This document shows positions 25,864 to 36,177 of a stretch of DNA of 64,000 bases, one piece after another. The stretch comes from Flavobacteriaceae bacterium (GTDB lineage Bacteria; Bacteroidota; Bacteroidia; Flavobacteriales; Flavobacteriaceae), in NCBI GenBank assembly GCA_014075215.1, contig CP046177.1, positions 1-64,000 on the forward strand, in the 5' to 3' direction. Position 1 is the first letter of the stretch; the number at the start of each line of letters is the position of its first letter. Made by a program: the position numbers and the translations under genes. The notes under the pieces were generated by a model that did no database searches, was not told the origin of the DNA, and saw nothing but the letters and a program-made list of their open reading frames with translations.

Positions 25864-26583
25864 TTATTTTTTGTATTTAACCAATAAATCAACCAGTTTG
25901 ATAGACGCATCTTCCATATTATTTACAATGCTGTCTATTTTTGATACGATATAATTGTAGAAAATCTGTAATATGATGGCCACAATCAAACCAAATACCG
26001 TAGTTAATAAAGCTATTTTAATTCCTCCTGCTACTAATCCCGGAGAAATATCATTTGCTACTGCAATTTTATCAAAAGCATCAATCATACCAATTACGGT
26101 TCCCATGAATCCAAGCATGGGTGCCAGCGCAATAAATAATGATAACCAGGAAATGTTTTTCTCCAATAACCCCATCTGTACGCCTCCGTAGCCTACCACT
26201 GCTTTTTCTGCCGTCTCAATACCTTCATCTACTCTGTCCAGGCCCTGATAAAAAATAGACGCCACAGGACCTTTTGTATTTCTGCAAACCTCTTTTGCGG
26301 CCTCTACACCACCGGAGCTTAATGCATTATCTACATCTGCTACCAGTTTATTCGTATTCGTAGTAGCCATGTTTAAGTAAATAATTCTTTCTATAGCAAT
26401 CGCCAGGCCTAGTATAAGAGCTAATAATACAATGCCCATAAAACGCGGATCACCCTCTATAAAACGTTGTTTTAATTCTTGGTGAAACGTTTTGGTTGCT
26501 TCAGTCTCTTGCGCAAAAGTGGATTGAACAGCTCCAAAAAACATACACCCTGTTACGGTTAGGATATTTACTACTTTTTTCAT
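25864..26583 (-). CDS. exbB: MotA/TolQ/ExbB proton channel protein
   Basis: 239 residues. An N-terminal signal-like segment (ending STFAQ) and an extra helix precede the channel domain. TM1 is in RFMGIVLLALILGLAIAIER, and the conserved TolQ/ExbB region reads SWLSLFIALAPMLGFMGTVI then GMIDAFDKI and a last helix IALLTTVFGLIVAIILQIFY. It forms the pentameric proton channel with ExbD. First gene of the four-gene operon; the 253-bp upstream region holds its promoter. Confidence 0.93.
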   Translation of the reverse strand: MKKVVNILTVTGCMFFGAVQSTFAQETEATKTFHQELKQRFIEGDPRFMGIVLLALILGLAIAIERIIYLNMATTNTNKLVADVDNALSSGGVEAAKEVCRNTKGPVASIFYQGLDRVDEGIETAEKAVVGYGGVQMGLLEKNISWLSLFIALAPMLGFMGTVIGMIDAFDKIAVANDISPGLVAGGIKIALLTTVFGLIVAIILQIFYNYIVSKIDSIVNNMEDASIKLVDLLVKYKK

Positions 26584-26836
26584 CTTTGTTATAATTAATT
26601 TTTAATAGTTAACAGGTTAAATATAATATTTTACTACATAAATTAAAAAATAGCCTTTGCCGAATATCATTTTAACAGCAACAGGCTCCGTTCTTTAATT
26701 AAGAACGGCAAGTAACAAAAAAATGTTGAGCCTGTAAAACAAAAAATAAGGTATTTTTAATCGCATTGGTAAAAACCGTACTACACCTTAGCTTCCAATT
26801 ATTTTTAACTTGTTTGCTTTATCAAAATATAACTCT

Positions 26837-27871
26837 TTAATTTTCAGATATTTCTCCTCTTAGAGAAGTTGTGAAATACTTGTGAAAACCGTTTTTACTC
26901 AATGATTCCCCTAACAAGTACATTAGTTTTGCTACGGCGGATTCTGTTGTGATATCTTTACCATCTATTACCCCGATTCTTTTTAATGCCGTACTTGTTT
27001 CATAGTGTCCCATCAACACACTTCCTCCGTTACATTGTGTTACATTTACAATATGTATGCCATTTTTTATTGCACTTTCCAGAGCATCAATGAACCAATT
27101 GCAGGTTGGGGCATTGCCGGCTCCGTAGGATTCTAAAACAACACCTTTTAAATTTTGAATCGTTAAAATACCGGAGACGACTTGTTCTGTAATTCCGGGA
27201 AAAATTTTAAGTATGGCTATATGAGTGTCTAATTGCTTTCTAACTATTAAGTTGCGGCTAAGATCATGCACTTTTAACAGGTATTCTTCATTGAATGTCA
27301 GATGCACTCCACTTCTGGCCAATTCGGGATAATTGGGCGAGGAAAAAGCACTGAATTGCTCTGCATTGATTTTTGAAGTTCTGTTGGCCCGGTATAACTT
27401 ATATTCAAAATACAAACACACTTCGTTTAGTATCGGGCGTCCGTTTTTTTGGGCAGCAGCAATTTCAATGGAAGTAATCAGGTTTTCTTTTGCATCGGTC
27501 CTTAAATCTCCTATGGGCAATTGAGAACCTGTAAATATCACAGGCTTTGTTAAGTGCTCTAACATAAAACTAATAGCAGAAGAAGTATACGACATGGTAT
27601 CTGATCCTGTTAACACAACAAAACCGTCATAAGTATAATGTCGTTCTATGATTTCTGCAATCTTGATATAATACGCAATATTCATATTAGAAGAATCTAT
27701 AGGTTCCTCAAATGAAATCGTATCAATAGTACAATGAACTTGCTTTAGTTCGGGGATTTTCTCTAAGATCCGGTCAAAGTTAAATGCCTTTAATGCCCCG
27801 GACACGTCATCTTTGACCATACCAATGGTACCTCCCGCATATACCAGTAAAATATTAGATTTGTTTGCCAT
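26837..27871 (-). CDS. ansA: Type I (cytoplasmic) L-asparaginase
   Basis: 344 residues, normal for the cytoplasmic type, and with no signal peptide. Active-site motifs: YAGGTIGM (T15) near the N-terminus and VLTGSDTMSYTSSA (D91, T92), then TGSQLPIGDLRTDAKENL. It hydrolyses asparagine to aspartate and ammonia. The C-terminal part (GSVLMGHYETS) matches the family's second domain. Divergent from the Zn peptidase gene. Confidence 0.93.
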   Translation of the reverse strand: MANKSNILLVYAGGTIGMVKDDVSGALKAFNFDRILEKIPELKQVHCTIDTISFEEPIDSSNMNIAYYIKIAEIIERHYTYDGFVVLTGSDTMSYTSSAISFMLEHLTKPVIFTGSQLPIGDLRTDAKENLITSIEIAAAQKNGRPILNEVCLYFEYKLYRANRTSKINAEQFSAFSSPNYPELARSGVHLTFNEEYLLKVHDLSRNLIVRKQLDTHIAILKIFPGITEQVVSGILTIQNLKGVVLESYGAGNAPTCNWFIDALESAIKNGIHIVNVTQCNGGSVLMGHYETSTALKRIGVIDGKDITTESAVAKLMYLLGESLSKNGFHKYFTTSLRGEISEN

Positions 27872-27962
27872 TTTGACATGTAAATACTAAAATGGAACAG
27901 TTTATGCTGTAAATGTATCAAACAAAAATGAGTTCTAAAACAGTAATTTTAAAATAGAAGTT

Positions 27963-28664
27963 ATGATAATGGAATTTTATATCCTCATTGGGATCATTGC
28001 ATTGGCAAGTTGGTTAGTCAGCAATACCCTAAAAAGTAAATTCAAAACATATTCGAAAATTCATTTACGAAATGGAATGAGCGGAGCGGAGATTGCAGAG
28101 AAAATGCTCGCAGACCATGGCATTAGAGATGTGAAAGTGATTTCTACTCCGGGAAGGCTAACAGATCATTACAACCCAAGAAATAAAACAGTAAACTTGA
28201 GTGAAGCCGTATATCATCAGCGCAATGCTGCCGCAGCGGCAGTTGCTACGCACGAAGTAGGGCATGCAGTACAGCATGCACAGGCCTATGAATGGCTAAC
28301 GATGCGCTCTCAATTGGTACCCGTAGTTACTATTTCTTCCAGATTTTCTCAATGGCTGGTTATCGGAGGCTTGGTTTTGGGTGCTGCTTCGGGTACTACC
28401 GGAATCGGTTTTACTATTGCCATTATCGGTTTGGTGATGATGGGGATAGCAACACTGTTTAGTTTTATTACGCTTCCTGTGGAATACGATGCGAGTAACA
28501 GGGCCTTGGCATGGCTAAAAAACAAGAATATCGTATCGCAACAAGAATATGCAGGGTCTAAAGATGCGCTGAAATGGGCCGCGAGAACCTACCTGGTAGC
28601 AGCTTTAGGTTCTTTGGCAATGTTACTCTATTGGGGTTTGCAGATATTAGGGAGTAGAGATTGA
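27963..28664 (+). CDS. YugP-family zinc metallopeptidase
   Basis: 233 residues. N-terminal TM helix, zinc motif HEVGH (H97, E98, H101) in ATHEVGHAVQHAQAY, and two or three further TM helices around 120-165 and 208-228. Matches the Zn-dependent membrane peptidase family (Zn_peptidase_2). The substrate is unknown. The second Met (third codon) may be the real start, since ATGATAATG offers both. Confidence 0.9.
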   Translation: MIMEFYILIGIIALASWLVSNTLKSKFKTYSKIHLRNGMSGAEIAEKMLADHGIRDVKVISTPGRLTDHYNPRNKTVNLSEAVYHQRNAAAAAVATHEVGHAVQHAQAYEWLTMRSQLVPVVTISSRFSQWLVIGGLVLGAASGTTGIGFTIAIIGLVMMGIATLFSFITLPVEYDASNRALAWLKNKNIVSQQEYAGSKDALKWAARTYLVAALGSLAMLLYWGLQILGSRD

Positions 28665-28805
28665 CGATACGGTTGGAAAGTTTCAAAGTTGGAAAGTTCT
28701 AAAAGTAAAATGTTTACCATTCTTTTTTAAGTATGGCCAAATCGGTATAAAATACGATCATTTAAAAATCTATTGACTCCGGAGTCAAGAAAATAAACTA
28801 TTTCT

Positions 28806-28860
28806 GAACTCATTTTAAACTTCTGATTTTCGCTTAAGCCCAAAAAGATTAAATGAGTTC
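28806..28860 (-). repeat. MITE-like repeat family 1, 55-bp deletion derivative
   Basis: Starts with GAACTCATTT and ends with AAATGAGTTC; between them is the family core CGCTTAAGCCC seen on the opposite strand in the other copies. Related copies are at 30319-30393, 52067-52223 and 57324-57483. Its right arm supplies the last codons and stop (E-L-I-TAA) of the gene at 28849-29055. Confidence 0.8.
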
Positions 28861-29055
28861 TCTATTAAAATTGGGTTGAAATGTTCTTTTAAGGATCATT
28901 CTTCTTTTGAATGTTAAAAAGAAAAAATATCCAAGAGCTCCGAGCACAAAAACTATTCCAATCCAAATATATGTATCACGCTTATACTTGAATTTTAATG
29001 ATCTTAATTCAAATAAGAAAAAAATAAAAAACAGCGCTCTAAAAAACAGTATCAA
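28849..29055 (-). CDS. Small membrane protein (PLDc_N-like)
   Basis: 68 residues, two hydrophobic segments separated by a basic linker: MILFFRALFFIFFLFE, then DTYIWIGIVFVLGALGYFFF and a basic tail. The second part resembles the phospholipase-D N-terminal membrane domain (PLDc_N) found in small standalone proteins. Role unknown. Its 3' end is formed by a MITE-like repeat arm, so the original C-terminus may have been longer. Confidence 0.55.
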   Translation of the reverse strand: MILFFRALFFIFFLFELRSLKFKYKRDTYIWIGIVFVLGALGYFFFLTFKRRMILKRTFQPNFNRELI

Positions 29056-29215
29056 AATTTAATTTTTAAGAAATTTAACAAAAAGAATTGCTAAATTTAG
29101 ATGCAAAAATAATAATATCAATCACGAATTGACAATAGTCACTTCGGAGAACCGGCAAAGTTAGGCTATTCAACGGTAAAGATGATATTTTTTGAAAGAC
29201 ATTTAAACAAGAGCA

Positions 29216-30211
29216 ATGAAAGATAATAATTTTGTATTTGCTGATGTATCGGCGTATGATTTAAAAGCTGCTACTTATTTCTACACTCAGGTTTTTGATT
29301 GGAGCTATACCCATTCGGGCGATCATTATTTTATAGCAAAATATAAAAACAAAGAAGTAAGCGGTTTGTATGAAACTCCGCAAAAATTCAAAGATCTGAA
29401 TATGCCATCTTTCTGGATGTCTTATATACAGGTAGCAAAAATAGATGATACGATAAAAAAAGCGAAAGCATTAGGTGGCATTGTAGAGTTGGTAGATAAA
29501 AACCAATCTATTGGTAAAATTGCGCTTATCCGTGATCCTCTAGGAGCCGGATTTACCATTTATGAAGGATCCCTTCTCAATTCCAGATATGAAAATGAGC
29601 AACATACATTGGTTTGGAATGAGCTGTTTATTTCAGATTTTTCCAAAATAAAATCTTTTTATGAAGGAATATTTAATTGGACATTTCAAAAAACAAAAAA
29701 CAATCGGTACTTAATCCATAATACCAGGCATAATACTATTGGTGCCATTCAGGAATTGAGCGATGATATAAAGGGTAAAAAAGAATATTGGAGTGTGTTT
29801 TTTGGCGTTAAAAATCCTTCGGAAACCAAAGCAAAGGCCCTAAAAAATGAAGGCAAACTTATCTATGAAGATACAAACACAACTGTTTTAGCAGACCCTT
29901 TGGGTGCATTTTTTCATATTGTTCCAATAAACAAACATTCGTTTATGAAAAATAAGAACTCCATATTTTACATGTTACAAACTAGTAAGTGGAAAGCTAT
30001 TTTGGGATTACTACTCATTGCACTATATTTAACTACTAATGTGGTATGGATATGGAGTGTTTTTTTTGCTTCCTGGATCATTTCTGATATACGATCCGGG
30101 CGCACTCATTTATTTGAGCCGTTGTCGAGGAAAGACACTCCGTTTTTATACTGGGCTGTGCTTACTATATGGGCATTGCTGGGGGCATATAGTATTGTCT
30201 ATTATGCGTAG
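29216..30211 (+). CDS. Two-domain VOC (glyoxalase-like) protein with C-terminal membrane anchor
   Basis: 331 residues: VOC domain 1 (about 5-117, FADVSAYDLKAATYFYTQVF...IRDPLGAGFTIYEG), VOC domain 2 (about 128-235, WNELFISDFSKIKSFYEGIF...LADPLGAFFHIV) and two TM helices (about 254-280 and 303-325). VOC pairs are usually metal-dependent enzymes or binding proteins. Fusion to a membrane segment is unusual and could be an old fusion with a separate small membrane gene. Function unknown. Stands alone between MITE-like repeats. Confidence 0.85.
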   Translation: MKDNNFVFADVSAYDLKAATYFYTQVFDWSYTHSGDHYFIAKYKNKEVSGLYETPQKFKDLNMPSFWMSYIQVAKIDDTIKKAKALGGIVELVDKNQSIGKIALIRDPLGAGFTIYEGSLLNSRYENEQHTLVWNELFISDFSKIKSFYEGIFNWTFQKTKNNRYLIHNTRHNTIGAIQELSDDIKGKKEYWSVFFGVKNPSETKAKALKNEGKLIYEDTNTTVLADPLGAFFHIVPINKHSFMKNKNSIFYMLQTSKWKAILGLLLIALYLTTNVVWIWSVFFASWIISDIRSGRTHLFEPLSRKDTPFLYWAVLTIWALLGAYSIVYYA

Positions 30212-30318
30212 ACAACAGGTTAAAGTTAAAAAGTTCCAAGTTGTTAAAATGTTGACTTTTACACTTTTCAACTTTCTAACTTTCAACTGTATTTTTAAGT
30301 CAGAAATGGTATAACACT

Positions 30319-30393
30319 GAACTCATTTAAACTTTTTGGATTTAAGCGAAAATTAGAAGTTTTTAGCAAATTCAAAAAAAATTACGTGAGTTT
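30319..30393 (+). repeat. MITE-like repeat family 1, 75-bp internally deleted copy
   Basis: Begins GAACTCATTTAAACTTTTTG, continues with the family core TTTAAGCGAAAATTAGAAG, then jumps to TAGCAAATTCAAAA and a decayed right arm. It ends one base before the stop codon of the convergent LD-carboxypeptidase gene. Confidence 0.75.
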
Positions 30394-31416
30394 CTATTCT
30401 TCAAAGCTAAGGATAGATAGTTTATCAGCTTCTACATATAGCCTTACATTCCGGCCAAGAATTAAAGCATTGTTGTCAGGCTCATGTCCGGCAGGAAACC
30501 CAAACAATACGGGAAAATCATATTCCGAAACCGTCTCTAAAATTAGTTCTTCAACGGTACTCCCCCATGTCGGATTATTCTTTTTTATCTCGCTCATATC
30601 GCCTACAATCAATCCATTACATTTACTAAAATATCCAGCTCTTTTCAGACTTTGCAACATCCTGTCCACATGATATTTGTATTCTCCTATCTCTTCAATA
30701 AATAAAATGGCACTTTTAGTATTCATAGCACTTTCAGAGCCTAGCATAGCTGTTAGTAAGGTAAGATTTCCACCTGTCAAACGCCCTTTGGCAACTCCTT
30801 TTCTATTGTATTTGGAAGGAGGAATTTTATACTTTTCTAACGAACCAAACAGCACTTTTTTTAAGGTGGCGATACTCTTTTTGATAGCAAGAGTATCAAA
30901 CCGAAAATCTACCGGCATCATTCCATGAATGGTCTCTATTCCCAAATGGTTAATATGATTGTGCAATACCGTAACATCCGAATATCCGATGATCCATTTA
31001 GGATGCTTTTTAAAAGTGGTAAAATCCAACCGGTCTATAATGCGTATACTTCCATATCCGCCTCTGGCAATCCAGATTGCTTTTATATTCGGATTGTCCA
31101 AAGCTTTTTGAAGGTCAGCAGTTCTCTCTTCATCTGTTCCGGCAAAATGATGATTTTGTTTAAAAACATGTGTGCCGATAACAACCTGCAAGCCCCAACT
31201 TTCGGCTGTGTTCTTTGCTGCTTCAATACACATCTTTTTGTTTGTTAATACTCCCGCAGGAGCAACAATAGCTATACTATCACCCTTCTTCAGGTAAGGA
31301 GGTGTTTGAAATTTCATGGTTTTAAAAGTAACATCTTTTTCCGATTGACCCAATATAGAAAGATCGGAAAATAACAGGAAGCATATGATAATGCCTGCAT
31401 TATAAAGCCTACACAT
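30394..31416 (-). CDS. LD-carboxypeptidase (peptidase family S66, LdcA/MccF-like)
   Basis: 340 residues. An N-terminal hydrophobic segment (IIICFLLFSDLSILGQ) suggests export. The S66 domain starts at about 37 (FQTPPYLKKGDSIAIVAPAG), with the nucleophile Ser146 in WIIGYSDVTV, a probable catalytic Glu in FIEEIGEYKYHVDRML and a C-terminal His in PAGHEPDNNALI. LdcA-type enzymes remove the terminal D-Ala from murein tetrapeptides during recycling. Divergent from metG (65 bp). Confidence 0.9.
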   Translation of the reverse strand: MCRLYNAGIIICFLLFSDLSILGQSEKDVTFKTMKFQTPPYLKKGDSIAIVAPAGVLTNKKMCIEAAKNTAESWGLQVVIGTHVFKQNHHFAGTDEERTADLQKALDNPNIKAIWIARGGYGSIRIIDRLDFTTFKKHPKWIIGYSDVTVLHNHINHLGIETIHGMMPVDFRFDTLAIKKSIATLKKVLFGSLEKYKIPPSKYNRKGVAKGRLTGGNLTLLTAMLGSESAMNTKSAILFIEEIGEYKYHVDRMLQSLKRAGYFSKCNGLIVGDMSEIKKNNPTWGSTVEELILETVSEYDFPVLFGFPAGHEPDNNALILGRNVRLYVEADKLSILSFEE

Positions 31417-31481
31417 ACATTTTTCCTGTAAAAATACGAATACCGTTTAAATTGATTAATTTTACCCTCTAAAAATTTTCA

Positions 31482-33572
31482 ATGCCAAAAAGATATACCA
31501 TCACTGCTGCCTTACCTTATGCAAACGGGTCTATTCATATTGGTCATTTGGCGGGAGTTTATATTCCTGCAGACATCTATGCTCGTTTTTTACGGTTAAC
31601 AGGAAATGAGGTTGCATACATATGCGGGAGCGACGAGCACGGAGTAGCCATACCGATGCGCGCAAAAAAAGAAGGAGTAAGCCCACAGAATATTATAAAT
31701 AAATATCACAAGATCATTAAACAATCTTTTGCCGATTTTGGAATTTCTTTTGATCATTATTCCAGGACATCTTCGGCAATACATCATCAAACCGCTTCGG
31801 ATTTTTTTGTCAATCTACGTAAAAAAGAAGTATTTACAGAGGCAATAACAGCTCAATTATATGATGCCGGAGCCCATCAATTTTTAGCAGACAGGTTTGT
31901 GACAGGCACTTGCCCCAAGTGTGGTTTTGAAGAAAGTTATGGAGATCAGTGTGAAAATTGCGGAACAAGTCATAATGCAACGGATATCATTAACCCAAGG
32001 TCGGCTATTACCGGAAATATTCCTACCGTCAAAGAAACAAAGCATTGGTTTTTACCTCTGGACAAGTATGAAGGATTTTTGTGCCAATGGATTTTGGAAG
32101 GTCATAAAAAAGACTGGAAACCAAATGTATACGGGCAGGTAAAATCGTGGATCGAAGATGGGTTAAAACCCAGAGCTGTAACCCGAGATTTGGATTGGGG
32201 AATTCCTGTTCCCGTTAAAAATACCACAGGAAAAGTGTTGTATGTTTGGTTTGATGCACCCATAGGGTATATCTCTGCTACCAAAGAGTGGGCAGCAAAA
32301 GAAGGAAAGAATTGGGAAGACTATTGGAAAAACCCGGAAACCCGATTAGTTCATTTTATAGGGAAAGACAATATTGTATTTCATTGTATTATTTTTCCGA
32401 GCATGCTAGAAGCTCATGGCGGTTATATCCTGCCTGACAATGTGCCGGCAAATGAATTTTTAAACCTGGAAGGCAGCAAATTGTCCACTTCTAAAAATTG
32501 GGCGGTTTGGCTACATGAGTATTTGGAAGATTTCTCCGGGCAGCAAGATGTCTTGCGCTATGTACTCACGGCGAATGCCCCGGAGAGTAAAGACAATGAT
32601 TTTACGTGGAAAGACTTTCAGGCAAGAAATAACAATGAACTGGTGGCTATTTTCGGGAATTTTATCAATCGGGTTGTAGTACTGACTAACAAGTATTATC
32701 ATGGTAGTATTCCAACACCCGGAGATTTTTCCGAAGCCGATAAAGATGCACTGGCTTCCTTAAAAAAGTTTCCTCATATCATAGCAAAATCCATAACACG
32801 TTATCGCTTTAGGGAGGCGAGTCAGGAATTTATGAATTTGGCACGGTTAGGGAACAAATATCTGGCAGATGAAGAACCGTGGAAAGTGATCAAGGAAAAC
32901 GAACAACGCGTACAAACCATTATGTACACGGCATTGCAAATTGCAGTGAGTTTAGCCGTATTATCCGAACCTTTTTTACCGTTTACTTCTGCTAAGTTAA
33001 AAACGATGCTGAATATGGCTACTTCCGATGTAGCTGATAATGATATGGAACCGTCTGTAAACCCCGTTTTAAAATGGGAGGATATTTCCGAAAAAGAGAT
33101 GTTACTGCCCGCGGGACATCAAATAGGAAAAGCAGCACTGTTGTTTTCTAAAATTGAAGATAAAACCATACAGGCTCAGTTAGAAAAATTAAAAGCTACA
33201 AAAATAGCCAATGCGCAAAACGCTAAAGATGTTGTACCTCAAAAAGAGACCATTGCATTTGATGATTTTGCCAAACTGGATATAAGAACAGGTACGGTTT
33301 TAGAAGCAAAAAAAATAGCCAAAACCAAAAAATTGCTTCAACTAAAAGTAGCTATAGGTATTGATGTGAGAACCATTGTTTCGGGAATTGCAGAAAGTTT
33401 TGCCCCGGAAGATATCGTAGGGCAGCAAGTTATCGTATTAACTAATTTAGCACCCAGAAACATACGAGGTATAGAAAGCCGCGGCATGATTTTAACGGCT
33501 GCTGCCTCTGACGGAGCACTGTCATTTGTGGCCCCCGGACAGCAAGTATCTGACGGGCAGCAGATATGTTAA
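31482..33572 (+). CDS. metG: Methionyl-tRNA synthetase
   Basis: 696 residues. Class I signature with HIGH (18-21) in LPYANGSIHIGHLAGVY, a four-Cys zinc knuckle (CPKC...CENC, about 145-161) and a KMSKS-type loop KLSTS (around 337). The C-terminal tRNA-binding OB domain (about 590-696) begins FDDFAKLDIRTGTVLEAKKI. It charges tRNA-Met. Followed by a repeat whose palindrome would act as terminator. Confidence 0.97.
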   Translation: MPKRYTITAALPYANGSIHIGHLAGVYIPADIYARFLRLTGNEVAYICGSDEHGVAIPMRAKKEGVSPQNIINKYHKIIKQSFADFGISFDHYSRTSSAIHHQTASDFFVNLRKKEVFTEAITAQLYDAGAHQFLADRFVTGTCPKCGFEESYGDQCENCGTSHNATDIINPRSAITGNIPTVKETKHWFLPLDKYEGFLCQWILEGHKKDWKPNVYGQVKSWIEDGLKPRAVTRDLDWGIPVPVKNTTGKVLYVWFDAPIGYISATKEWAAKEGKNWEDYWKNPETRLVHFIGKDNIVFHCIIFPSMLEAHGGYILPDNVPANEFLNLEGSKLSTSKNWAVWLHEYLEDFSGQQDVLRYVLTANAPESKDNDFTWKDFQARNNNELVAIFGNFINRVVVLTNKYYHGSIPTPGDFSEADKDALASLKKFPHIIAKSITRYRFREASQEFMNLARLGNKYLADEEPWKVIKENEQRVQTIMYTALQIAVSLAVLSEPFLPFTSAKLKTMLNMATSDVADNDMEPSVNPVLKWEDISEKEMLLPAGHQIGKAALLFSKIEDKTIQAQLEKLKATKIANAQNAKDVVPQKETIAFDDFAKLDIRTGTVLEAKKIAKTKKLLQLKVAIGIDVRTIVSGIAESFAPEDIVGQQVIVLTNLAPRNIRGIESRGMILTAAASDGALSFVAPGQQVSDGQQIC

Positions 33573-33578
33573 ATTGCT

Positions 33579-33657
33579 GAGGCCTTTAGTGTAAAACCCG
33601 AAGAAAATTTTCTTCGGGCGTCGAACTTTTTTGTCAAATCAATTTTGCAAAGGTCTC
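33579..33657. repeat. MITE-like repeat family 2, 79-bp copy with strong hairpin
   Basis: Ends GAGGCCTTT... and ...TTGCAAAGGTCTC are inverted repeats. The centre is a perfect 22-bp palindrome (33597-33618, arms CCCGAAGAAAA/TTTTCTTCGGG) followed by GTCGAACTTTTTT. It lies directly after metG and probably terminates it. The last bases TCTCA give the TGA stop of the pseudogene on the other strand. Confidence 0.8.
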
Positions 33658-35134
33658 ATATATTTAATAATGAGATTCCCAGTTTTGCTTTCCAAAGGCT
33701 ATTTGTATCTAAGTTAAAAGAATAAGTTGCCGAAAAGTCTAATTTATGATAGGGTAATAAACTGTTTGCATTTATTCTTTCATAATTGATTTGGTTATCA
33801 TCATTCAGCCCTGTTGCTTTTGTATAAGGGACTCCGCTTCTGAAATTCCATTCTAAAGAAAAATCGTAATTTCCTGCTTTTAAGTTATGAGACCAAAAAT
33901 GCTGTGTGTAATAGCCGTATTTGAAGGGAAAGGCGTTCCATCATTTATCTCCGTAAAAGTAAACTCGTTGTTATTATAACTATAACTCAACCACGACATG
34001 TAACGGTTCCATCTTTTTTGAACTAAAAAATCAACTCCTTTAATGGTATTGGAGCCTTCGGAAAAACATTATTTACTGTCTGAAAACCTCTGTTAACAGA
34101 CGTTAAACCCATTACTTTTTCCTGATAAAAATCAATGTCTATCAACCAACGGTTTTTCTTAAAAATAAACCCTGCTGTAAATTGTTCACTTCTCAGAATA
34201 GGTACATCATCGTTTACGGCAAGCGCCCAAACCTGATTTTCAAGCCTAAATCTTCTGTGAAAAATTCCAGCAATTGACTCATATTCTGTTGTTTATAATT
34301 TAAGGACACTTTTAACTGGGTTCCGGGAATCATCAACAGTTGCATATGTAATCTTGGGATAATAAAGAACTTATCCGTAAGCGTAAAATAATTACTCCTC
34401 AGCCCTGCTTGCAGTGATAATGTATTGTTATTATAAAGGAATTCACTGAAAAAAGCATGTTATATTAGATTCCCTTAACATAAAATCTTCTTGAGGTACC
34501 ACCTGGTCTCCTATACTGAAAAGATAAAAAACAGTGTTATTGTAAAACTGGTAGCCAAAATTATAATTTGAAGTGCTGCTTTTCTTATAGTTAACAGTAG
34601 TTTGAAAATGTATCTCTTTTATCTGGTTTTGTTTGTCTGATTGTTTGCCATATTTTGTATTACATCAAACTGATAATTTAAGTCGTATTCTGAAAAATAA
34701 ACAACAGTTTCCTGTGCTATTTTATGACTCCAGTTTTTCAACCATTTTACATGAATACCTTTATTTACAATACCCAAAATGTCTCCGGAGTTATAGCTGT
34801 TATCATTAAATCCAAATGAATAATCTAATTTGTTTTTTGTAAAGAGCTGACTGATAATGATTTTGTCTTTATGAGTAGGTTGGTATATGAGTTTGCTATT
34901 GATATCTACGAAGAAAAAATCGTTTTTATCTGAAAAAAAATCATTATCTGATTGCTGCTCGTTTGTAGCTATGATGGTATTTTGAAAAACTTTTCCGGAG
35001 AGCTTGTTTAAATGTATTTGTACTAAAAATATCCGTGAAAGATCTTCTTACTGAAAATGACAAGCTGAGATTTTTACGAAGCTTTGTTTTTAAAAACATA
35101 TCCGCATGTATCATATTAAAACCAAACCCTCCGT
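33656..35134 (-). pseudogene. TonB-dependent receptor pseudogene, C-terminal part
   Basis: Reverse-strand pieces in several frames, e.g. FSATYSFNLDTNSLWKAKLG at the end and EYGGFGFNMIHADMFLKTKL then SLSFSVRRSFTDIF near the IS110 edge. They align by eye with the intact receptor at 59054-61306 (NLGLNALHTD...QLSLRRSFTDFF). Multiple stops and shifts show long-standing decay. The N-terminal half lies beyond the IS110 at 36468-36990. Confidence 0.75.
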
Positions 35135-35181
35135 ATTCTATGATAAAAACAAGTAAAAGTTGAGATATTATTTTTACTAAT

Positions 35182-36177
35182 TTATGCAGCAAATTTAAAA
35201 GTATCTACATAGGGTGTTTGTCGTTTGACAACGGCAAACACTCTTGCTATTAATTTGTTTCTAATAATGTTAACGGTACTCATTTTACTTTTGCCTTGTT
35301 TTATTCTTTTATGATAGTATAATTTCATTTCTGGGTTATGTTGTATAGCAGAAATAGCGCACATATTAATAATTGCTTTCAATTTTTTATTAGCCAAATG
35401 AGAGACTTTTGTACGTCCTTTAATACTAGTTCCAGATTGGTAAGGAAAAGGAGCAACACCACAATAAGAGGCAAACTTTCTCCAGTTTTCAAATTTTGAA
35501 AAATTGTCAGTAAACACAATCATCATTATAGCAGTTTGCATTCCTATACCTTTAACACTAGTAACAAGTTTATAGGTTTCTTTTAACATTATATTTTGGT
35601 CAATAATAGCTTGCATTTGAGTATTAATCTTGTGTATTTGTTTGGTTAGTTCTGCAATCATTTTTTGTTGAACGTCAAAGATTATTTTATACTCTTTTGC
35701 TTTATAAATTCTTTTTTGTTCTTTCAAAGTAACTTTAAAACCAGCTCTTTGTTTGTTAAGTTTTGTCCTTAAAGATAAGAGACTTTTTAGTTGTAATATA
35801 CTTCTTTTAGGTAGCTTACTGGGTTTAAGTTCTTCTTTTAATCGATACCCATATAGAGCAATGCGTTTGGCATCAATTTGGTCATCCTTTCCACGAGCAA
35901 TACCAATAGATCTTTTAATTTCTAAACCAGAAGCTATGAAAAAAGATAATTTTTGTTCAGTTAAAGACACAGATAATAAATGAGAGTACATTCCTGTATG
36001 TTCAAATACAAACATGGTTTCTTCTTTAGAGAAAGACGAATTTTTAAAACTCCACTTTAGCATTAATTTAAATCCAGATTTACTGTTCTCAAACTGTTGA
36101 ACAATTTGTTTAGAATAGATACAAACATCAATTAATAATTTACTGACATCGATTCCGATAATTTCATTTGTTTTCAT
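35182..36177 (-). CDS. IS110-family transposase (copy 1)
   Basis: 331 residues. N-terminal DEDD RuvC-like domain: IGIDVSK (D10), FVFEHTGMYS and DQIDAKRIALYG. A coiled-coil linker (about 125-200) leads to the Transposase_20 domain with VTSVKGIGMQTAIMMIV and FASYCGVAPFPYQSG, where the Ser in SGTSIKGRTK is the conserved nucleophile region. These recombinases use an IS-encoded structured RNA to choose donor and target. The same protein is encoded at 50609-51604. Confidence 0.95.
   Translation of the reverse strand: MKTNEIIGIDVSKLLIDVCIYSKQIVQQFENSKSGFKLMLKWSFKNSSFSKEETMFVFEHTGMYSHLLSVSLTEQKLSFFIASGLEIKRSIGIARGKDDQIDAKRIALYGYRLKEELKPSKLPKRSILQLKSLLSLRTKLNKQRAGFKVTLKEQKRIYKAKEYKIIFDVQQKMIAELTKQIHKINTQMQAIIDQNIMLKETYKLVTSVKGIGMQTAIMMIVFTDNFSKFENWRKFASYCGVAPFPYQSGTSIKGRTKVSHLANKKLKAIINMCAISAIQHNPEMKLYYHKRIKQGKSKMSTVNIIRNKLIARVFAVVKRQTPYVDTFKFAA

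Noticed and set aside
31482..31502. ATGCCAAAAAGATATACC at the metG start as a family-3 repeat arm
   Set aside because: The match is short and coincides with the conserved MPKRY start of MetG, so it is chance similarity.
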